Positions 17,312-28,109 of a stretch of 64,000 bases of DNA are shown here, piece after piece (position 1 is the stretch's first letter; the number at the start of each line of letters is the position of its first letter). Position numbers and translations under genes: made by a program. This stretch comes from Rhizobium sp. ZPR4 (GTDB lineage: Bacteria; Pseudomonadota; Alphaproteobacteria; Rhizobiales; Rhizobiaceae), in the NCBI RefSeq assembly GCF_040215725.1, contig NZ_CP157968.1, positions 1-64,000 on the forward strand. The letters run 5' to 3'. Below the pieces are notes generated by a model that was given only the letters and a program-made list of their open reading frames with translations, was not told where the DNA came from and did no database searches.

Positions 17312-18787
17312 ATGGAAGACCTACTTCTGCTGCATGGAACGATCGTCACCGTCGACAAGGAACGTCGGATCATCGAGAATGGGGCGGTCGCGGTTTCCGG
17401 GGATCGGATTGTCGACATCGGCTCCGCCGAGGAACTGGCGCCCCGTCATACCGGGAAAAAGGCGGTCGATTGCCGCGGCAAGATGATCATCCCCGGCCTC
17501 ATCGATGCTCATGGCCATGCGGGTCACTCTCTGATCCGCAGCATCGCCGCCGACACCAACTCCCTATGGATGCGGGTGGTGACCCCGGCCTACTATCACT
17601 ACGTCACACGCGACTTCTGGTATGCGGACGGACTTATTTCGGGCCTTGAGCGGCTTCGCGCCGGCGTGACGACGGGAGCGAGCATTATCACCTCCATACC
17701 TCGCGCCGACGACCCTGTTTTCGCGATCAACCACGCACGCGCCTACGCCGAACTCGGCCTGCGTGAGATCGTCTGCGTCGGCCCCTCCGGCCTTCCCTGG
17801 CCGCATCCTGTTACCCGCTGGGAAAGCGGCAAGCCCGAGCGGCGCAATATCACCTTCGAAGAGATGATCGAGGGCTCGGAAGCAGTGATAGAGGCGGTGA
17901 ACGGCAGTGCGGACGGACGCATCAGCGTCTTCCTGACGCCATTCACCATCGTACCGTCGGTGGAGCCTTCCAATGCATCGACGCCGGACCAAGCCGTCAA
18001 TCTGACGGAAGGCGACCGGATACAGGCGCGTCGAGTTCGAGAAACCGCCCGAAAATGGGGTGTGCGCATTCATTCCGACGCATTCGCCGGGCAAATCCGC
18101 ATGATGTTTCAGGACAAAGAAAATGCACTCCTTGGACCGGACATCCATCTGCAGCATTGCTGGGGCATCTCGCATGAGGAAATGGACATCCTGGCCGAGA
18201 CGGGCACCCACGTCACCCATGCGCCACCTGGTCGATCCACCCCCGTGCTGGAAATGATGGCAAGAGGTATCTCTTTGGCCATCTCCTCGGACGGCGCTTC
18301 TCCCAGCCGGCATTTCGACATGCTACAGACCGCCAGGCTGGCCCAATCGACGCAACATATCCTACATAACCACGACCGATACCTACTACCGCCAGGAAAA
18401 ATCTTCGAGATGATCACCATCGATGCCGCCAGGGTCCTCGGCATGGAGCGCGAGATCGGGTCGCTGGAAGTTGGCAAGAAGGCGGATATTGCCGTCATCG
18501 ACATGCGCAAACCGCACATGATGCCGAACTGGATGCCGGTTCACCGCCTCATTCATCAGGCTCTGGGAAGCGACGTCGACACAGTGATCGTCGATGGCAA
18601 GGTGCTAATGGAATCCGGCAAGGTGCTCACGACCGATGTCGACGCCGCACTTGATTTCGGCCAACAGGAAGCCCTCGCCCTTGCCGATCGGGCGGGCCTG
18701 CGCGCACATATGCATGATCCCGGTTGGGGCGAGCTGCAACGCACCTTTACCGAACCGGTGCAGCCGCCGCAGGCTCCGAACTGCTGA
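17312..18787 (+). CDS. Amidohydrolase (TRZ/ATZ/guanine deaminase-like family)
   Basis: A 491-aa COG0402 enzyme with intact metal motifs: DAHGHAGH (HxH), RIHSDAF (His), LQHCWGIS (His) and SSDGASPSRHFD (catalytic Asp). The N- and C-terminal beta-sandwich segments (ITV-type start LLLLHGTIVTVDKERRI; end GKKADIAVIDM) are typical. Members deaminate or dechlorinate purines, pyrimidines and triazines. GGAGG precedes the ATG. It is the third amidohydrolase of the module and the only one on the plus strand, sharing a regulatory region with the solute-binding protein gene. Confidence 0.88.
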   Translation: MEDLLLLHGTIVTVDKERRIIENGAVAVSGDRIVDIGSAEELAPRHTGKKAVDCRGKMIIPGLIDAHGHAGHSLIRSIAADTNSLWMRVVTPAYYHYVTRDFWYADGLISGLERLRAGVTTGASIITSIPRADDPVFAINHARAYAELGLREIVCVGPSGLPWPHPVTRWESGKPERRNITFEEMIEGSEAVIEAVNGSADGRISVFLTPFTIVPSVEPSNASTPDQAVNLTEGDRIQARRVRETARKWGVRIHSDAFAGQIRMMFQDKENALLGPDIHLQHCWGISHEEMDILAETGTHVTHAPPGRSTPVLEMMARGISLAISSDGASPSRHFDMLQTARLAQSTQHILHNHDRYLLPPGKIFEMITIDAARVLGMEREIGSLEVGKKADIAVIDMRKPHMMPNWMPVHRLIHQALGSDVDTVIVDGKVLMESGKVLTTDVDAALDFGQQEALALADRAGLRAHMHDPGWGELQRTFTEPVQPPQAPNC

Positions 18788-19074
18788 GGCCAAAGCCATC
18801 GTCGATCTCGACAGAGAGGTGTTGCCGTAACCATTGACGGCGGAGGCACGAATGCCTGCACCGATTCACCGGCAACGGACGTCTCGATGAAGCGGCCACG
18901 CTGCCGTTATCGGTCATAAACGCCGAAGCGGCGATACCATCATCGCACTGCCGAAAGAATAACCTTACCCTGAAAATGACACCACCTGAAATCGCTCATC
19001 AAAGGTCTCGCTGAAAGTCTTCAGCGTTCCTTCGGTCATCAACGCGATTTTTTACAACGGAGCCGTTCCGATAT

Positions 19075-19106
19075 CTGTCGCTTGGCATTTCCATACCAAG
19101 CGACAG
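19075..19106. terminator. Perfect 11-bp hairpin downstream of ndvB
   Basis: CTGTCGCTTGG (19075-19085) and CCAAGCGACAG (19096-19106) are perfectly complementary with a 10-nt loop. It lies about 40 nt past the ndvB stop codon and in the 359-bp gap after the convergent amidohydrolase gene. No T-run follows on either strand, so it is either an imperfect terminator for both genes or an mRNA-stabilising element. Nothing else is recognisable in 18788-19146. Confidence 0.5.
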
Positions 19107-19146
19107 GAAACTATATTGCAGACTTCAAATTACGACGAGATTTCGC

Positions 19147-22100
19147 TCACGAGGACGTGAGCGCGTATCCCGCCTGCAGATCGTCGACTACGGTCCCGTT
19201 GATCGCGACCGAGTATCTCCCGGTCGTATTTACTCTCGAAACTGAGATTTCGTAACTGCCGCTGGGAAGCTCCAGCCCGGCAGAATAACCATCCCATCCG
19301 GCCGGCAGTGCAGGCGTCACGTACAGGCGCCCGTTCTCGGTACGGATTCCGAGGATGCCTTCGATCGCCGTGCGGTAGAACCATCCGGCCGAACCGGTAT
19401 ACCAGCTCCAGCCGCCACGGCCTCTAAGGTCGCCTTCACCATAAACGTCACCGGCGATCACATAAGGCTCGACGCGGTAAATGTCCGCAGAGGATTTATC
19501 GAGCGCGTGGTTGATAGGATTGAGCATTTCGACAGCGCGCCAAGCGTCTTCGCCACGGCCCATACGGGCAAGAGCAAGAGCTGCCCACGTTGCGGCATGG
19601 GTATATTGGCCGCCGTTTTCACGGACACCCGGCGGGTAAGCCTTGATAACACCAGGATCGTTGACTGGCTTGACGAAAGGCGGCGTCAGCAGGCGAATGA
19701 GCTTGCCTTCGTCATCAACCAGTTTGTCGAGGACCGCGTTCATGGCCATGTTGCTGCGGTCGGCATCCCCCTCGCCCGAGAGCACGCTCCAGGATTGGGC
19801 AATCGAGTCGATCTTGTCTTCCGCCGACTGGCTGGAACCCAGCGGAGCGCCGTTGTCGTAATAGCCGCGGCGATAATATTCGCCGTCCCAGCCGGCGGTC
19901 TCGATCGCGGCTTTGAGCTTTGCCAGATGATCCGACCAGCGGCCGGCGCGTTGCGTGTCGCCGCGGGTTTCGGCGTAGGCGATGAAGCGACGCAAGGCGC
20001 CTGCGAGGAACCAACCCAACCAAACGCTTTCGCCGCGGCCGGCGATGCCGACACGATCCATCTTGTCGCACCAGTCGCCGCTCATCATCAACGGCAACCC
20101 GTTGACGCCTGTCCGCTTGATCGCGAGATCGAGGCCAAGGGCAGCATGCTCGTAAAGCGATGCGGCCTCGTCGGAAACACGCGGTTGCAGGAATGCGTCA
20201 TACTGGCCGGGGCTGAGCTGCGCGCCTTCGACGAAGGGCAGCATCTCGTCCATGATCGAACTGTCGCCGGTCACCGTGCAATATTGGTCGACGGCATAGG
20301 CAAGCCACACGGGATCGTCAGAGATGTTCGTGCGAACGCCAGCACCGCTATTTTCGAGCCACCAGTGCTGGAAATCACCTTCGGCGAACTGGCGCCGGCC
20401 GGTATTGAGAATCTGCTTGCGTGCGATCTCAGGCGAATGCAGCAGGAAGGCCAGCGAATCCTGCAGCTGATCGCGCAGGTTCCACGCGCCGCTCGACTGG
20501 TAGAAGGCGGTGCGGGCCATGATGCGGCAGCTATAGGTCTGATAAGGCAACCAATTGTTGACCATGAAGTCGAGCCGCTGATCCGGCGTCGAAACACGCG
20601 CCTTGCCGGTGAAGTTCCGCCAGAACTCACGCGTTTTTACAAGAACGTCCTCGAAGCTGATGGAGCGGATGTCGGCGATGAGAACCGCCGCTTCTTCCTG
20701 CGAGGCGGCGTCACCCATGTAAAAGCAGATGTCACGCACTTCGCCGGGTTCGATCGTCAGGTCGAATGCCATGGCGGCTGCTGGATCACCATCGAGATCG
20801 ACAGCATTGGAGAGCCGCGAGCCGGCCGAAACCGTGCGCGGTTGCTGGATCGTTCCGTGCCGGCCGAGAAATTCGCGGCGGCTGGTGGAAACGCTCGACG
20901 GCGCCTCGCTTGCCGCAAATGCCGCCACGCGCGTTCCGAAACTGACGCTGAACGGATTCTTCGCAAAGACCGCCCCACTTACACTGTCGAAGCTCGATAT
21001 GATGAAGGGTTTGCTCTTCGTCGGGTTGTTGCCGAGAATCCATTCGGCATAACCGTAGAGACGAAGCTTGCGTGCCTCACCCGCATCATTGCGGATACGC
21101 AGCTGCGTCAGCTTGACCGGCTTTTCCATGTGGAGGGTCTGGGTGACCTCAAGGGAAATCTCGTCCTGCACCGTCGAGAAGACCGAATAGCCGAGGCCGT
21201 GGCGGGCTTCGAAGCGTGTGTCCGAGCGCTGTGCCAGCGACGCGTAGGGTACGATGACGGAGCCGCGATCGAGATCCTTCAGGTAGAAGGCCTCGCCCGG
21301 ACGGTTGGTGACCATGTCGTTGGTCCAGGGCGTCAATTGATGATCGCGGGAGTTCTGGCTCCAGGTAAAGGCGGCGCCTTCGGCCGAGACATGGAAGCCG
21401 AAATTCTCATTGGCCACGATGTTGACCCAGGGATGCGGCGTCTGTTCGCCACCAGACAGGCGCACGACATATTCGCTGCCGTCGGCCGCGAAACCACCAT
21501 AGCCGTTCCAGAAGGCAAGATCGCCGCCCTCGATCGACGCGGCCTCCGCAACATCGCGAACCATGCGCGGTACCAGGGTGGAATCGCCCCACTGACCAAG
21601 CAGTGCAGGCGAACCGGCAACGGAACGGGCTTTCTGCACCTGGTCGATGAGGCTGCCGTCGCGACCACGCAACACGACGCGCGAGGCGGCGATGATGGCG
21701 TCATAGGCTTCGGCGTCCATCAGATCCTTGCGCAGGACATAGATGTTGCGCTGGATACCGGCGATCTCGCTGGCGTGACGCGCTGCGTCACAGAGCTGGT
21801 CTATGGTGCGCTGCATTTCGGCAGCCGCCTCGCCGGTGCGTTCGTTGAAGATGACGAGATCGACCTCGACCCCGCGCGATTGCAGCAGCCCTTGCGCACG
21901 CAGCAATTCCTTGACGAGATCCGTACCGAGCTCGTCGGTAATGCGCAATGTCATCAGCGGTGCATCGCCAGACAGTGTCGCACCCCAAAGAACGGATTGC
22001 GACTTCAGGCCTTCGCGAACCGCCTTGTTGTCGGCGCGCAGCGCCATGTCGGGATAGATGATGTAGCGGGCGAAGCGCTGGTAGGCGGCCGCCTCCTTCG

Positions 22101-25100
22101 AATTGACGCCGATCTGACGCAACTGGCTCTGCGTTCTCGTCCATGCCTGAACGAGCCCTTGGGCAAAGCTCTCAGGCTGGCGATAATGCTCAACCGCTGC
22201 CTCGAGTTCAGCCCGTTCGGCTGCAGCGATGGTCCAGAAGGTTACGCTGACCTTCTCACCGGCCGGCACGCGAAGCGTCCGGCGCAGCGACAGGCAGGTA
22301 TCCATCGTGAAGCCACTGCTATTGGAGAGTTCCGCGCCGGCGTCGAAGGCGGCGGCTTCCGTCAGCGTGCGTCCTCGTCCAAGGAAGCGCATGCGATCCG
22401 TCTCGTGATGCGTCGGCAGATCTTCGCCCGAGGTATCGACGATGAGGTGGGCGATGGCGACTTCGGGGTCCGTCACGCCACGCTTCTGGCGCTCCACGAA
22501 GATCGCATCGCCTTTCGCGGCGACTTCGGTCTTCAGGAACATGCGGGCAAAGACGGGGTGACCCGTATCGACGGCATCGAGCGTGGCGACAGGCTCCATG
22601 TAGGAGGTCACTTCGATGACCCGGTCTTCCGTGCCGGTATTGGTGATCGTCAGACGCCGGCCTTCGGCATCGTGATTGCTTGCGACGAAGACCTCCATTT
22701 CGCTCGTCAGGTCGCCGACGGTCTTGAAGAATTCCGCCTTGTCGTCGCTGAAGCTCACCCGAACATGCTCGTTGGCGATCGAGCGCGGCTCAGCAGTCGC
22801 AGACCACCATTCGTTCGATGCGGTGTCGCGCAGAAAGACGAACGATCCCCAGCGATCCTCGGTCGGATCGGCACGCCAGCGGTTGATGGAAAGGTTCTTC
22901 CAGCGACTGTAACCGGAACCGGTCGCCGTCAGCATGGTGGAGTAACGGCCGTTCGACAGCAGCAGCAACTCGCGCTCGCGCGATGCGGGGTCTTCCAGAC
23001 GACGCACTTCCGGACGCATCAGGTCGCCCTGGATGGTCGCAGGCGCATCGGTCTCATGCTTGGCGGCCATGACGGGAATGTCGCGCGGCGCCTTTTCCTG
23101 CAGCAGCAATTCGGCCGCCTCGATCACGGGATCGGCATGGAACAGCTCGCGCAGCAGGCCGTCGAAAGCAACGTTGGCGACAGCGGCGATCGACATGCCG
23201 TGATGGTGGGCATAGTAGTTATAGACCACCGCACACTGCTTGCCTTCAGGCACGCGGCTTGCCGTGAAGTCGACGGCATCATGAAAACCATACATGCCGA
23301 GCGCACCGACGGCCCGCAGCCGATCGAGGTTTTCGAGGGCTGCGACCGGATTGTACTGGCTGGCCAACAGCGAAGCATAAGGCGCGATGACGGCGTTCTG
23401 TCCAAGACCGCGTTTCAGGCCGAGCGTCGGCACTCCGAAATTGCTGTACTGATAGTTCATCTGATGGTCGCGGGCGTTGAAGGCCGCTTCCGAGATGCCC
23501 CAGGGCGTGCCGAGCTTGCGCGCATAGTTCATCTGCTCGAGAACGATCAGATTGTTGGTCTGGTTGAGAATCCCACCGCTGCGCTCCTGCATGACGAGCG
23601 GCGGCATCAGATATTCAAACATCGAGCCGGACCAGGAAACCAGCGCCCCGCGCGCGCCGACAGGCACGACATGGCGGCCGAGCTTGTACCAGTGCTCGGT
23701 CGGCAGATCACCCTTAGCGACCGAGAAGAGGCTCGTCAGGCGAGCTTCCGAGGCGAGCAGATCGTAGCAGGCCGCGTCCACTTCTTCCGTCTCGACGCGG
23801 AAGCCGATCGACAACAGCCGGCGCTCGGGACGGTAGAGGAAGCTGAAATCCATATCGAAGGCGATTTCGCGGGCGCGATTGCCGATCCGGGTCAGCCTTT
23901 CGCTGATGTCAGGTGCCTGCGCAAGATCGAAAGCCTTGTCGACCTGATGGAGCTCGCAGGTTTCGACCAGCTTCTCCGCCCAATGCACGACCTCGTCGCT
24001 CTGCGTTGTCTTGACTTCCCTGTCGAGGCTTCCGGCAAGCTCGCGGATTTCTCGTGCCTGTCCCGCAAATCGCTCGATCAGGCCCGAGGAGAACTCCTTT
24101 TCCCGTTTGCCCGTCGCGACCGCCGCTTCGAGTTCGGCAATCCGGCCGTCAAGCCGGTCATGGAGCGATCGGTTTGATTTTGTGTCGTCACCGAGCTCAG
24201 AAAGCACCTCTCGCAAAATTGCGGCGACATCACCGATGCCGTCAAGATCCGTATGAATGTGGGCTAGAGGGGATTGAGCCCAGATGCGGCATGCCGATGA
24301 AACGGCAATCAGGTGCCCGGCAAAATTGCCGCTATCGACCGACGACACATATCTGCGGCCAAGCGGCTTCAGCGTGTCCGTGTGATACCAGTTGAAGAGG
24401 TGTCCGCGATATTTTTCCAGCTTTTCGACCGTCTCGATCGTCTGTTCGATACGCTTGACCGCGTCTACGAACGAAATCCAGCCGAAACGACGCGCCGAAA
24501 TGACCGACAGCAGATAGACACCGATATTGGTCGGCGACGTACGCATGGCAACGACGGCATGCGGCGTCTGCTGAACGTTGTCAGGCGGCAGAAAATGCTG
24601 ATCCGGGACGACGAAATGATCGAAGTAGCGCCAGGTGCGCCTTGCGATCTTGCGCAATTCGTTGCGAACCTGATCGGGCACGACGAGCCGGTCTTCGGTT
24701 TCCGCCGTCTGGCTGACCAGCCAGGCAATGGCTGGCGATAGCGCCCAGAGAAGGACGAATGGAAGTCCGACCAGCCAGGCGATGTCGCCGGAAGAGGCTG
24801 CGAAGATCAATGCCAGGATGGCCAGCAGCGGTGCGCGCCACATCACCTTGTAATGGCCGAGGATCGTCGTCTGGGCCATGGCCTGGGCGCTTGCTGCAGT
24901 GCGCCACTGCAGCATCAGCTTGCGACTGACGAACAGCCGGTAAAGCGAGCGGATGATTGCGTCGGCCATGACACAGGCGATGTCGGCAATGAAAATGATG
25001 CGTAGCGCCACCTGGGCATTGGCATTCTCAATGTCTTTCCAGACAGTATGGAGATGCGCCTGCAAGATGATGTCGCTGGTTCGCGGGATGATGCCGTTGA

Positions 25101-27639
25101 TCAGTGACAATGTCGGAGCAACGAACAAGCTGAAGATCAACAGGATCTGCCAGACAAGCGCACCGAGAGGATCCATCCAGTACCAGCCGAGCACGGACGC
25201 CAAAAGCCACGCGATCGGGGTGAGCGAGCGGCGCAAATTATCGAGCATCTTCCAGCAGCCGAGCGCGGTGATGCCACGGCGATCGTCGAAAATATAAGGG
25301 AGAAGCTGCCAGTCGCCGCGTGCCCAGCGATGCTGGCGCGAGACTTCGACCTCGTAGCGGATGGGGAAATCCTCAACCAGCTCACAGTCCGTCACCAGCC
25401 CGCATCGCGCCATCGAACCTTCGAGCAGGTCATGGCTCAGAACGGAGTTTTCGCTGATCCGGCCCTTCAGCGAGGCCTCGAACGCGTCGACATGATAGAG
25501 ACCCTTACCTGTGAAGGTGCCCTCGCCGGTGATGTCCTGGTAAACGTCGGAAACTGCAAAGACGTAAGGGTCGAGACCGCGATTGACCGAAAAGACGCGC
25601 TGGAAGGCGGAGGCGTCCTTGCCCGTCGTCAGCGATGGTGTCACACGCGGCTGCAGAACGCCGTAGCCATCGACGACACGCTGTTTCTTGTCGTCAAAAA
25701 CCGGGCGATTGATCGGATGATGCATCTTACCGACAAGCTTGGTGACGGTATCGCGAACAACACGTGTATCGCTGTCCAGCGTCATGACATACTTGACGTC
25801 CGCCGGCACCACATCGACGCCCGGCAAAAAGCTCGTGTCCGGGCTGCCGCGCAGCAGCATGTTGAGTTCGTGCAACTTGCCGCGCTTACGCTCCCAGCCC
25901 ATCCAGACGCCTTCGGCCGGGTTATACTGCCGGCGGCGATGAAGGAGGTAGAAGCGTTGTTTGCCATCTTCGGAATAACGCGATTCCAGTTCGGCGATCT
26001 GGCTGCGCGCATAATCGAGGACTTCGAGGTCGCGGGCAGTCTGTTCTTCGGCGGCGTCCGGCCAATCGGTCAGAAGCGCGTAATAGGTCTCACCGCGGGC
26101 ATTGGCGAGATAATGCACCTCAAGATTGCGCACGAGCTCGTCGACATGCTCGCGCCTGCCAATCAGGGAGGGAATGGTGACGAGCGTGCGCGCGTCCGCA
26201 GGCAATCCCTTCTTGAATTCATAACCGACCAGACGGTCCGGCGTAATGAAGAACGTGGCGAAGAAATTGAAGAGGCCGGTCGCGCCCTCGGATGCCGGCA
26301 GCGCGAACATCAGCAACAGAATGATCGTCGCGAAAAGCGGCATGCCGGTGTCGACGAAAACCCACTCGACCAGAACCAGGGCGAGCAACGTCAGGAAGAG
26401 CACCGGAACGGCGATCGAAAGCCAGTTCAACTTGCGGACCAGGCGCATAAACCGCAGGCCAAGCGTCGGCCGGAAGCCGATCGCCGCCTCAAGCGCCCGG
26501 CGACCATTGCCAACGAAATAGTAGCCAACGTTGCCAGCAGATCCGTCCCTGCTCTCGATCTTTGCACGATCAGTCAGCTGGACTGCCGCCTCGGCAATAT
26601 CCATTTCCGTCTTGTCGGAGCGTTTTGCGAGCTTTTCGATCTGGCGACGGTAGCTGTTGCGAGAGCCGGAATCGAGCTCAGCATAATCCGTCTGCTGCCA
26701 GAGGAGCTTATCGATAGTGCTGACCTCTTCGACCCATTCTGACCAATCGGTGTCGTTGATCTCGCGCAGACTTTTGATGATGCTGCCCATCAGCGCATTG
26801 GCCGCGCCAAGACGGGTCTGCTCGGCCGACATGACCGCTTCGGCATTCGTTCCCTTGGCGGACAGCTTGCCTTCGAGCCAGTTCAACGCGGCCTCGGTTG
26901 GCTCAAGTGCATTGCGAAGGCGATAGTGCAGCTGCGTGACGAAGGTCGTGTCATCGATATTGGCGGCCAGCGTCTCCAGATATTGTGCTGCACCGGCGTC
27001 ACCGAGCGAAATTGCCTCGGTGGCTGCAACATTGGCGGCCGTACGCATTTCGCGGCTTTTGTCGATCTGTGATGCCACCCGGCGAAGATTGTCGATCAAC
27101 ACGTAGCGCACCAGCGACGGCAGCGCCCAGAGCTCGCCGATCCGCAGGGTTTCCCGGTCCTGAAATCCTTCCGTTACCGCCGTCATGCCGGCATTGCTGA
27201 TATTGCTGTGCGCATGCGCCATGTAGAGCCAGGCGAGCGCGAGGGTGCGCGGCACTTCCGTCCCGTCAAGATTGATCTTGCGCAATTCGCGATAGAACTT
27301 CTTCGGAAAGTCACGGCGAACTTCCTGGATCGCTTCCTCGACGATGTAATGATTGTCGAGCAGCCATTCGGCAGCGGGCGTGATACTCTCGCCGGCGTCG
27401 ACATCCATCGCGGCGGCGCGATAAACCCTGAGAATTTCGCTCTCGTTCTCCTTATGCCGGAGATAGAAATCGAAGCTATTGAACTTACAGAGGTCAAGCG
27501 TGCGCGTTTCAGCAAACTTTGCCGCCCTCACCCTCAGCTGATCGTTGGACAGAAGAGCGGCACGAATTCCGAATTCGCGATCCGAATGAACCATCTGGGG
27601 AATTGAAGCAGAATCGTTGACAGTATCTTTAGACGACAT
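19147..27639 (-). CDS. ndvB: Cyclic beta-(1,2)-glucan synthase
   Basis: A 2830-aa inner-membrane protein, the length expected for NdvB/ChvB. The N-terminal half is a GT84 glycosyltransferase with two groups of membrane segments: one upstream of the catalytic domain (around SIAVPVLFLTLLALVLVEW) and one after it. The acidic motif TLDSDT is at residues ~620-625 and the QxxRW-type motif QHRWARGDW starts at Q769. The C-terminal half is a GH94-type phosphorylase-like domain that controls chain length; SDDPVWLAYAV and WDGEYYRRGYYDNGAPLGSS match family 94, and the Asp of the former aligns with the general acid. The enzyme makes periplasmic cyclic glucans from UDP-glucose, needed for hypo-osmotic adaptation and host interaction in rhizobia. 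It is monocistronic, and no ndvA transporter is adjacent. Confidence 0.97.
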   Translation of the reverse strand: MSSKDTVNDSASIPQMVHSDREFGIRAALLSNDQLRVRAAKFAETRTLDLCKFNSFDFYLRHKENESEILRVYRAAAMDVDAGESITPAAEWLLDNHYIVEEAIQEVRRDFPKKFYRELRKINLDGTEVPRTLALAWLYMAHAHSNISNAGMTAVTEGFQDRETLRIGELWALPSLVRYVLIDNLRRVASQIDKSREMRTAANVAATEAISLGDAGAAQYLETLAANIDDTTFVTQLHYRLRNALEPTEAALNWLEGKLSAKGTNAEAVMSAEQTRLGAANALMGSIIKSLREINDTDWSEWVEEVSTIDKLLWQQTDYAELDSGSRNSYRRQIEKLAKRSDKTEMDIAEAAVQLTDRAKIESRDGSAGNVGYYFVGNGRRALEAAIGFRPTLGLRFMRLVRKLNWLSIAVPVLFLTLLALVLVEWVFVDTGMPLFATIILLLMFALPASEGATGLFNFFATFFITPDRLVGYEFKKGLPADARTLVTIPSLIGRREHVDELVRNLEVHYLANARGETYYALLTDWPDAAEEQTARDLEVLDYARSQIAELESRYSEDGKQRFYLLHRRRQYNPAEGVWMGWERKRGKLHELNMLLRGSPDTSFLPGVDVVPADVKYVMTLDSDTRVVRDTVTKLVGKMHHPINRPVFDDKKQRVVDGYGVLQPRVTPSLTTGKDASAFQRVFSVNRGLDPYVFAVSDVYQDITGEGTFTGKGLYHVDAFEASLKGRISENSVLSHDLLEGSMARCGLVTDCELVEDFPIRYEVEVSRQHRWARGDWQLLPYIFDDRRGITALGCWKMLDNLRRSLTPIAWLLASVLGWYWMDPLGALVWQILLIFSLFVAPTLSLINGIIPRTSDIILQAHLHTVWKDIENANAQVALRIIFIADIACVMADAIIRSLYRLFVSRKLMLQWRTAASAQAMAQTTILGHYKVMWRAPLLAILALIFAASSGDIAWLVGLPFVLLWALSPAIAWLVSQTAETEDRLVVPDQVRNELRKIARRTWRYFDHFVVPDQHFLPPDNVQQTPHAVVAMRTSPTNIGVYLLSVISARRFGWISFVDAVKRIEQTIETVEKLEKYRGHLFNWYHTDTLKPLGRRYVSSVDSGNFAGHLIAVSSACRIWAQSPLAHIHTDLDGIGDVAAILREVLSELGDDTKSNRSLHDRLDGRIAELEAAVATGKREKEFSSGLIERFAGQAREIRELAGSLDREVKTTQSDEVVHWAEKLVETCELHQVDKAFDLAQAPDISERLTRIGNRAREIAFDMDFSFLYRPERRLLSIGFRVETEEVDAACYDLLASEARLTSLFSVAKGDLPTEHWYKLGRHVVPVGARGALVSWSGSMFEYLMPPLVMQERSGGILNQTNNLIVLEQMNYARKLGTPWGISEAAFNARDHQMNYQYSNFGVPTLGLKRGLGQNAVIAPYASLLASQYNPVAALENLDRLRAVGALGMYGFHDAVDFTASRVPEGKQCAVVYNYYAHHHGMSIAAVANVAFDGLLRELFHADPVIEAAELLLQEKAPRDIPVMAAKHETDAPATIQGDLMRPEVRRLEDPASRERELLLLSNGRYSTMLTATGSGYSRWKNLSINRWRADPTEDRWGSFVFLRDTASNEWWSATAEPRSIANEHVRVSFSDDKAEFFKTVGDLTSEMEVFVASNHDAEGRRLTITNTGTEDRVIEVTSYMEPVATLDAVDTGHPVFARMFLKTEVAAKGDAIFVERQKRGVTDPEVAIAHLIVDTSGEDLPTHHETDRMRFLGRGRTLTEAAAFDAGAELSNSSGFTMDTCLSLRRTLRVPAGEKVSVTFWTIAAAERAELEAAVEHYRQPESFAQGLVQAWTRTQSQLRQIGVNSKEAAAYQRFARYIIYPDMALRADNKAVREGLKSQSVLWGATLSGDAPLMTLRITDELGTDLVKELLRAQGLLQSRGVEVDLVIFNERTGEAAAEMQRTIDQLCDAARHASEIAGIQRNIYVLRKDLMDAEAYDAIIAASRVVLRGRDGSLIDQVQKARSVAGSPALLGQWGDSTLVPRMVRDVAEAASIEGGDLAFWNGYGGFAADGSEYVVRLSGGEQTPHPWVNIVANENFGFHVSAEGAAFTWSQNSRDHQLTPWTNDMVTNRPGEAFYLKDLDRGSVIVPYASLAQRSDTRFEARHGLGYSVFSTVQDEISLEVTQTLHMEKPVKLTQLRIRNDAGEARKLRLYGYAEWILGNNPTKSKPFIISSFDSVSGAVFAKNPFSVSFGTRVAAFAASEAPSSVSTSRREFLGRHGTIQQPRTVSAGSRLSNAVDLDGDPAAAMAFDLTIEPGEVRDICFYMGDAASQEEAAVLIADIRSISFEDVLVKTREFWRNFTGKARVSTPDQRLDFMVNNWLPYQTYSCRIMARTAFYQSSGAWNLRDQLQDSLAFLLHSPEIARKQILNTGRRQFAEGDFQHWWLENSGAGVRTNISDDPVWLAYAVDQYCTVTGDSSIMDEMLPFVEGAQLSPGQYDAFLQPRVSDEAASLYEHAALGLDLAIKRTGVNGLPLMMSGDWCDKMDRVGIAGRGESVWLGWFLAGALRRFIAYAETRGDTQRAGRWSDHLAKLKAAIETAGWDGEYYRRGYYDNGAPLGSSQSAEDKIDSIAQSWSVLSGEGDADRSNMAMNAVLDKLVDDEGKLIRLLTPPFVKPVNDPGVIKAYPPGVRENGGQYTHAATWAALALARMGRGEDAWRAVEMLNPINHALDKSSADIYRVEPYVIAGDVYGEGDLRGRGGWSWYTGSAGWFYRTAIEGILGIRTENGRLYVTPALPAGWDGYSAGLELPSGSYEISVSRVNTTGRYSVAINGTVVDDLQAGYALTSS

Positions 27640-28109
27640 GTGTCTTTCACTTTTGTCGCGACGTTTCTCGAATACTAGGTTCTAGAAACGAGACCCGCGA
27701 GCCTGAGATCTTCGTTGCAATACCCCACTTGACAGCAACCGGGGCAACCGTTGCCACTTAACTAGCTGCAACACCCTGAACGCACGATTAATCGTTTGAT
27801 ACGTTCGGCAACCTTAGCCGCTGTTGAGGCCATCTTCTTCAAGGCCGGCACTCCAAACTTGGCATATTGTTGACCATCAGGGGTGCTCGGTGGACGCCCC
27901 CCATGGTGAGCGAATGTCTCTGTCTAATTATCGCATCCTTTTTTATCTTCGACAGATGGCCAGCCTCTAAATCTTCCAGCAAAGCCCGTTAGCGTCGCCC
28001 CACAATCACTTTCTTCATCTTACTCTTGAATTAATTGACACGCGATCTGGCGTCATATTTTATCCTGTAAGTTCACGAATAAATTGAACTTCTCGGAGGA
28101 AGAGTTGTA
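27640..28109 (+). other. 470-bp intergenic region with a promoter for the orphan gene at 28110
   Basis: Divergent gap between ndvB and a small gene. TTGACA at 28035-28040 and TTTTAT at 28058-28063 (17-bp spacing) form a plausible plus-strand promoter about 40 nt before the coding start. No clear sigma-70 promoter for ndvB was found. No coding sequence or RNA gene is recognisable. Confidence 0.5.

Noticed and set aside
19507..24177. 1556-codon open frame antisense to ndvB
   Set aside because: It lies entirely opposite the conserved ndvB coding sequence; long antisense frames are common in high-GC DNA and its translation (rich in H, G, R, D) resembles no protein family.
25330..26742. 470-codon plus-strand frame opposite the N-terminal half of ndvB
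   Set aside because: Antisense shadow; no recognisable domain.
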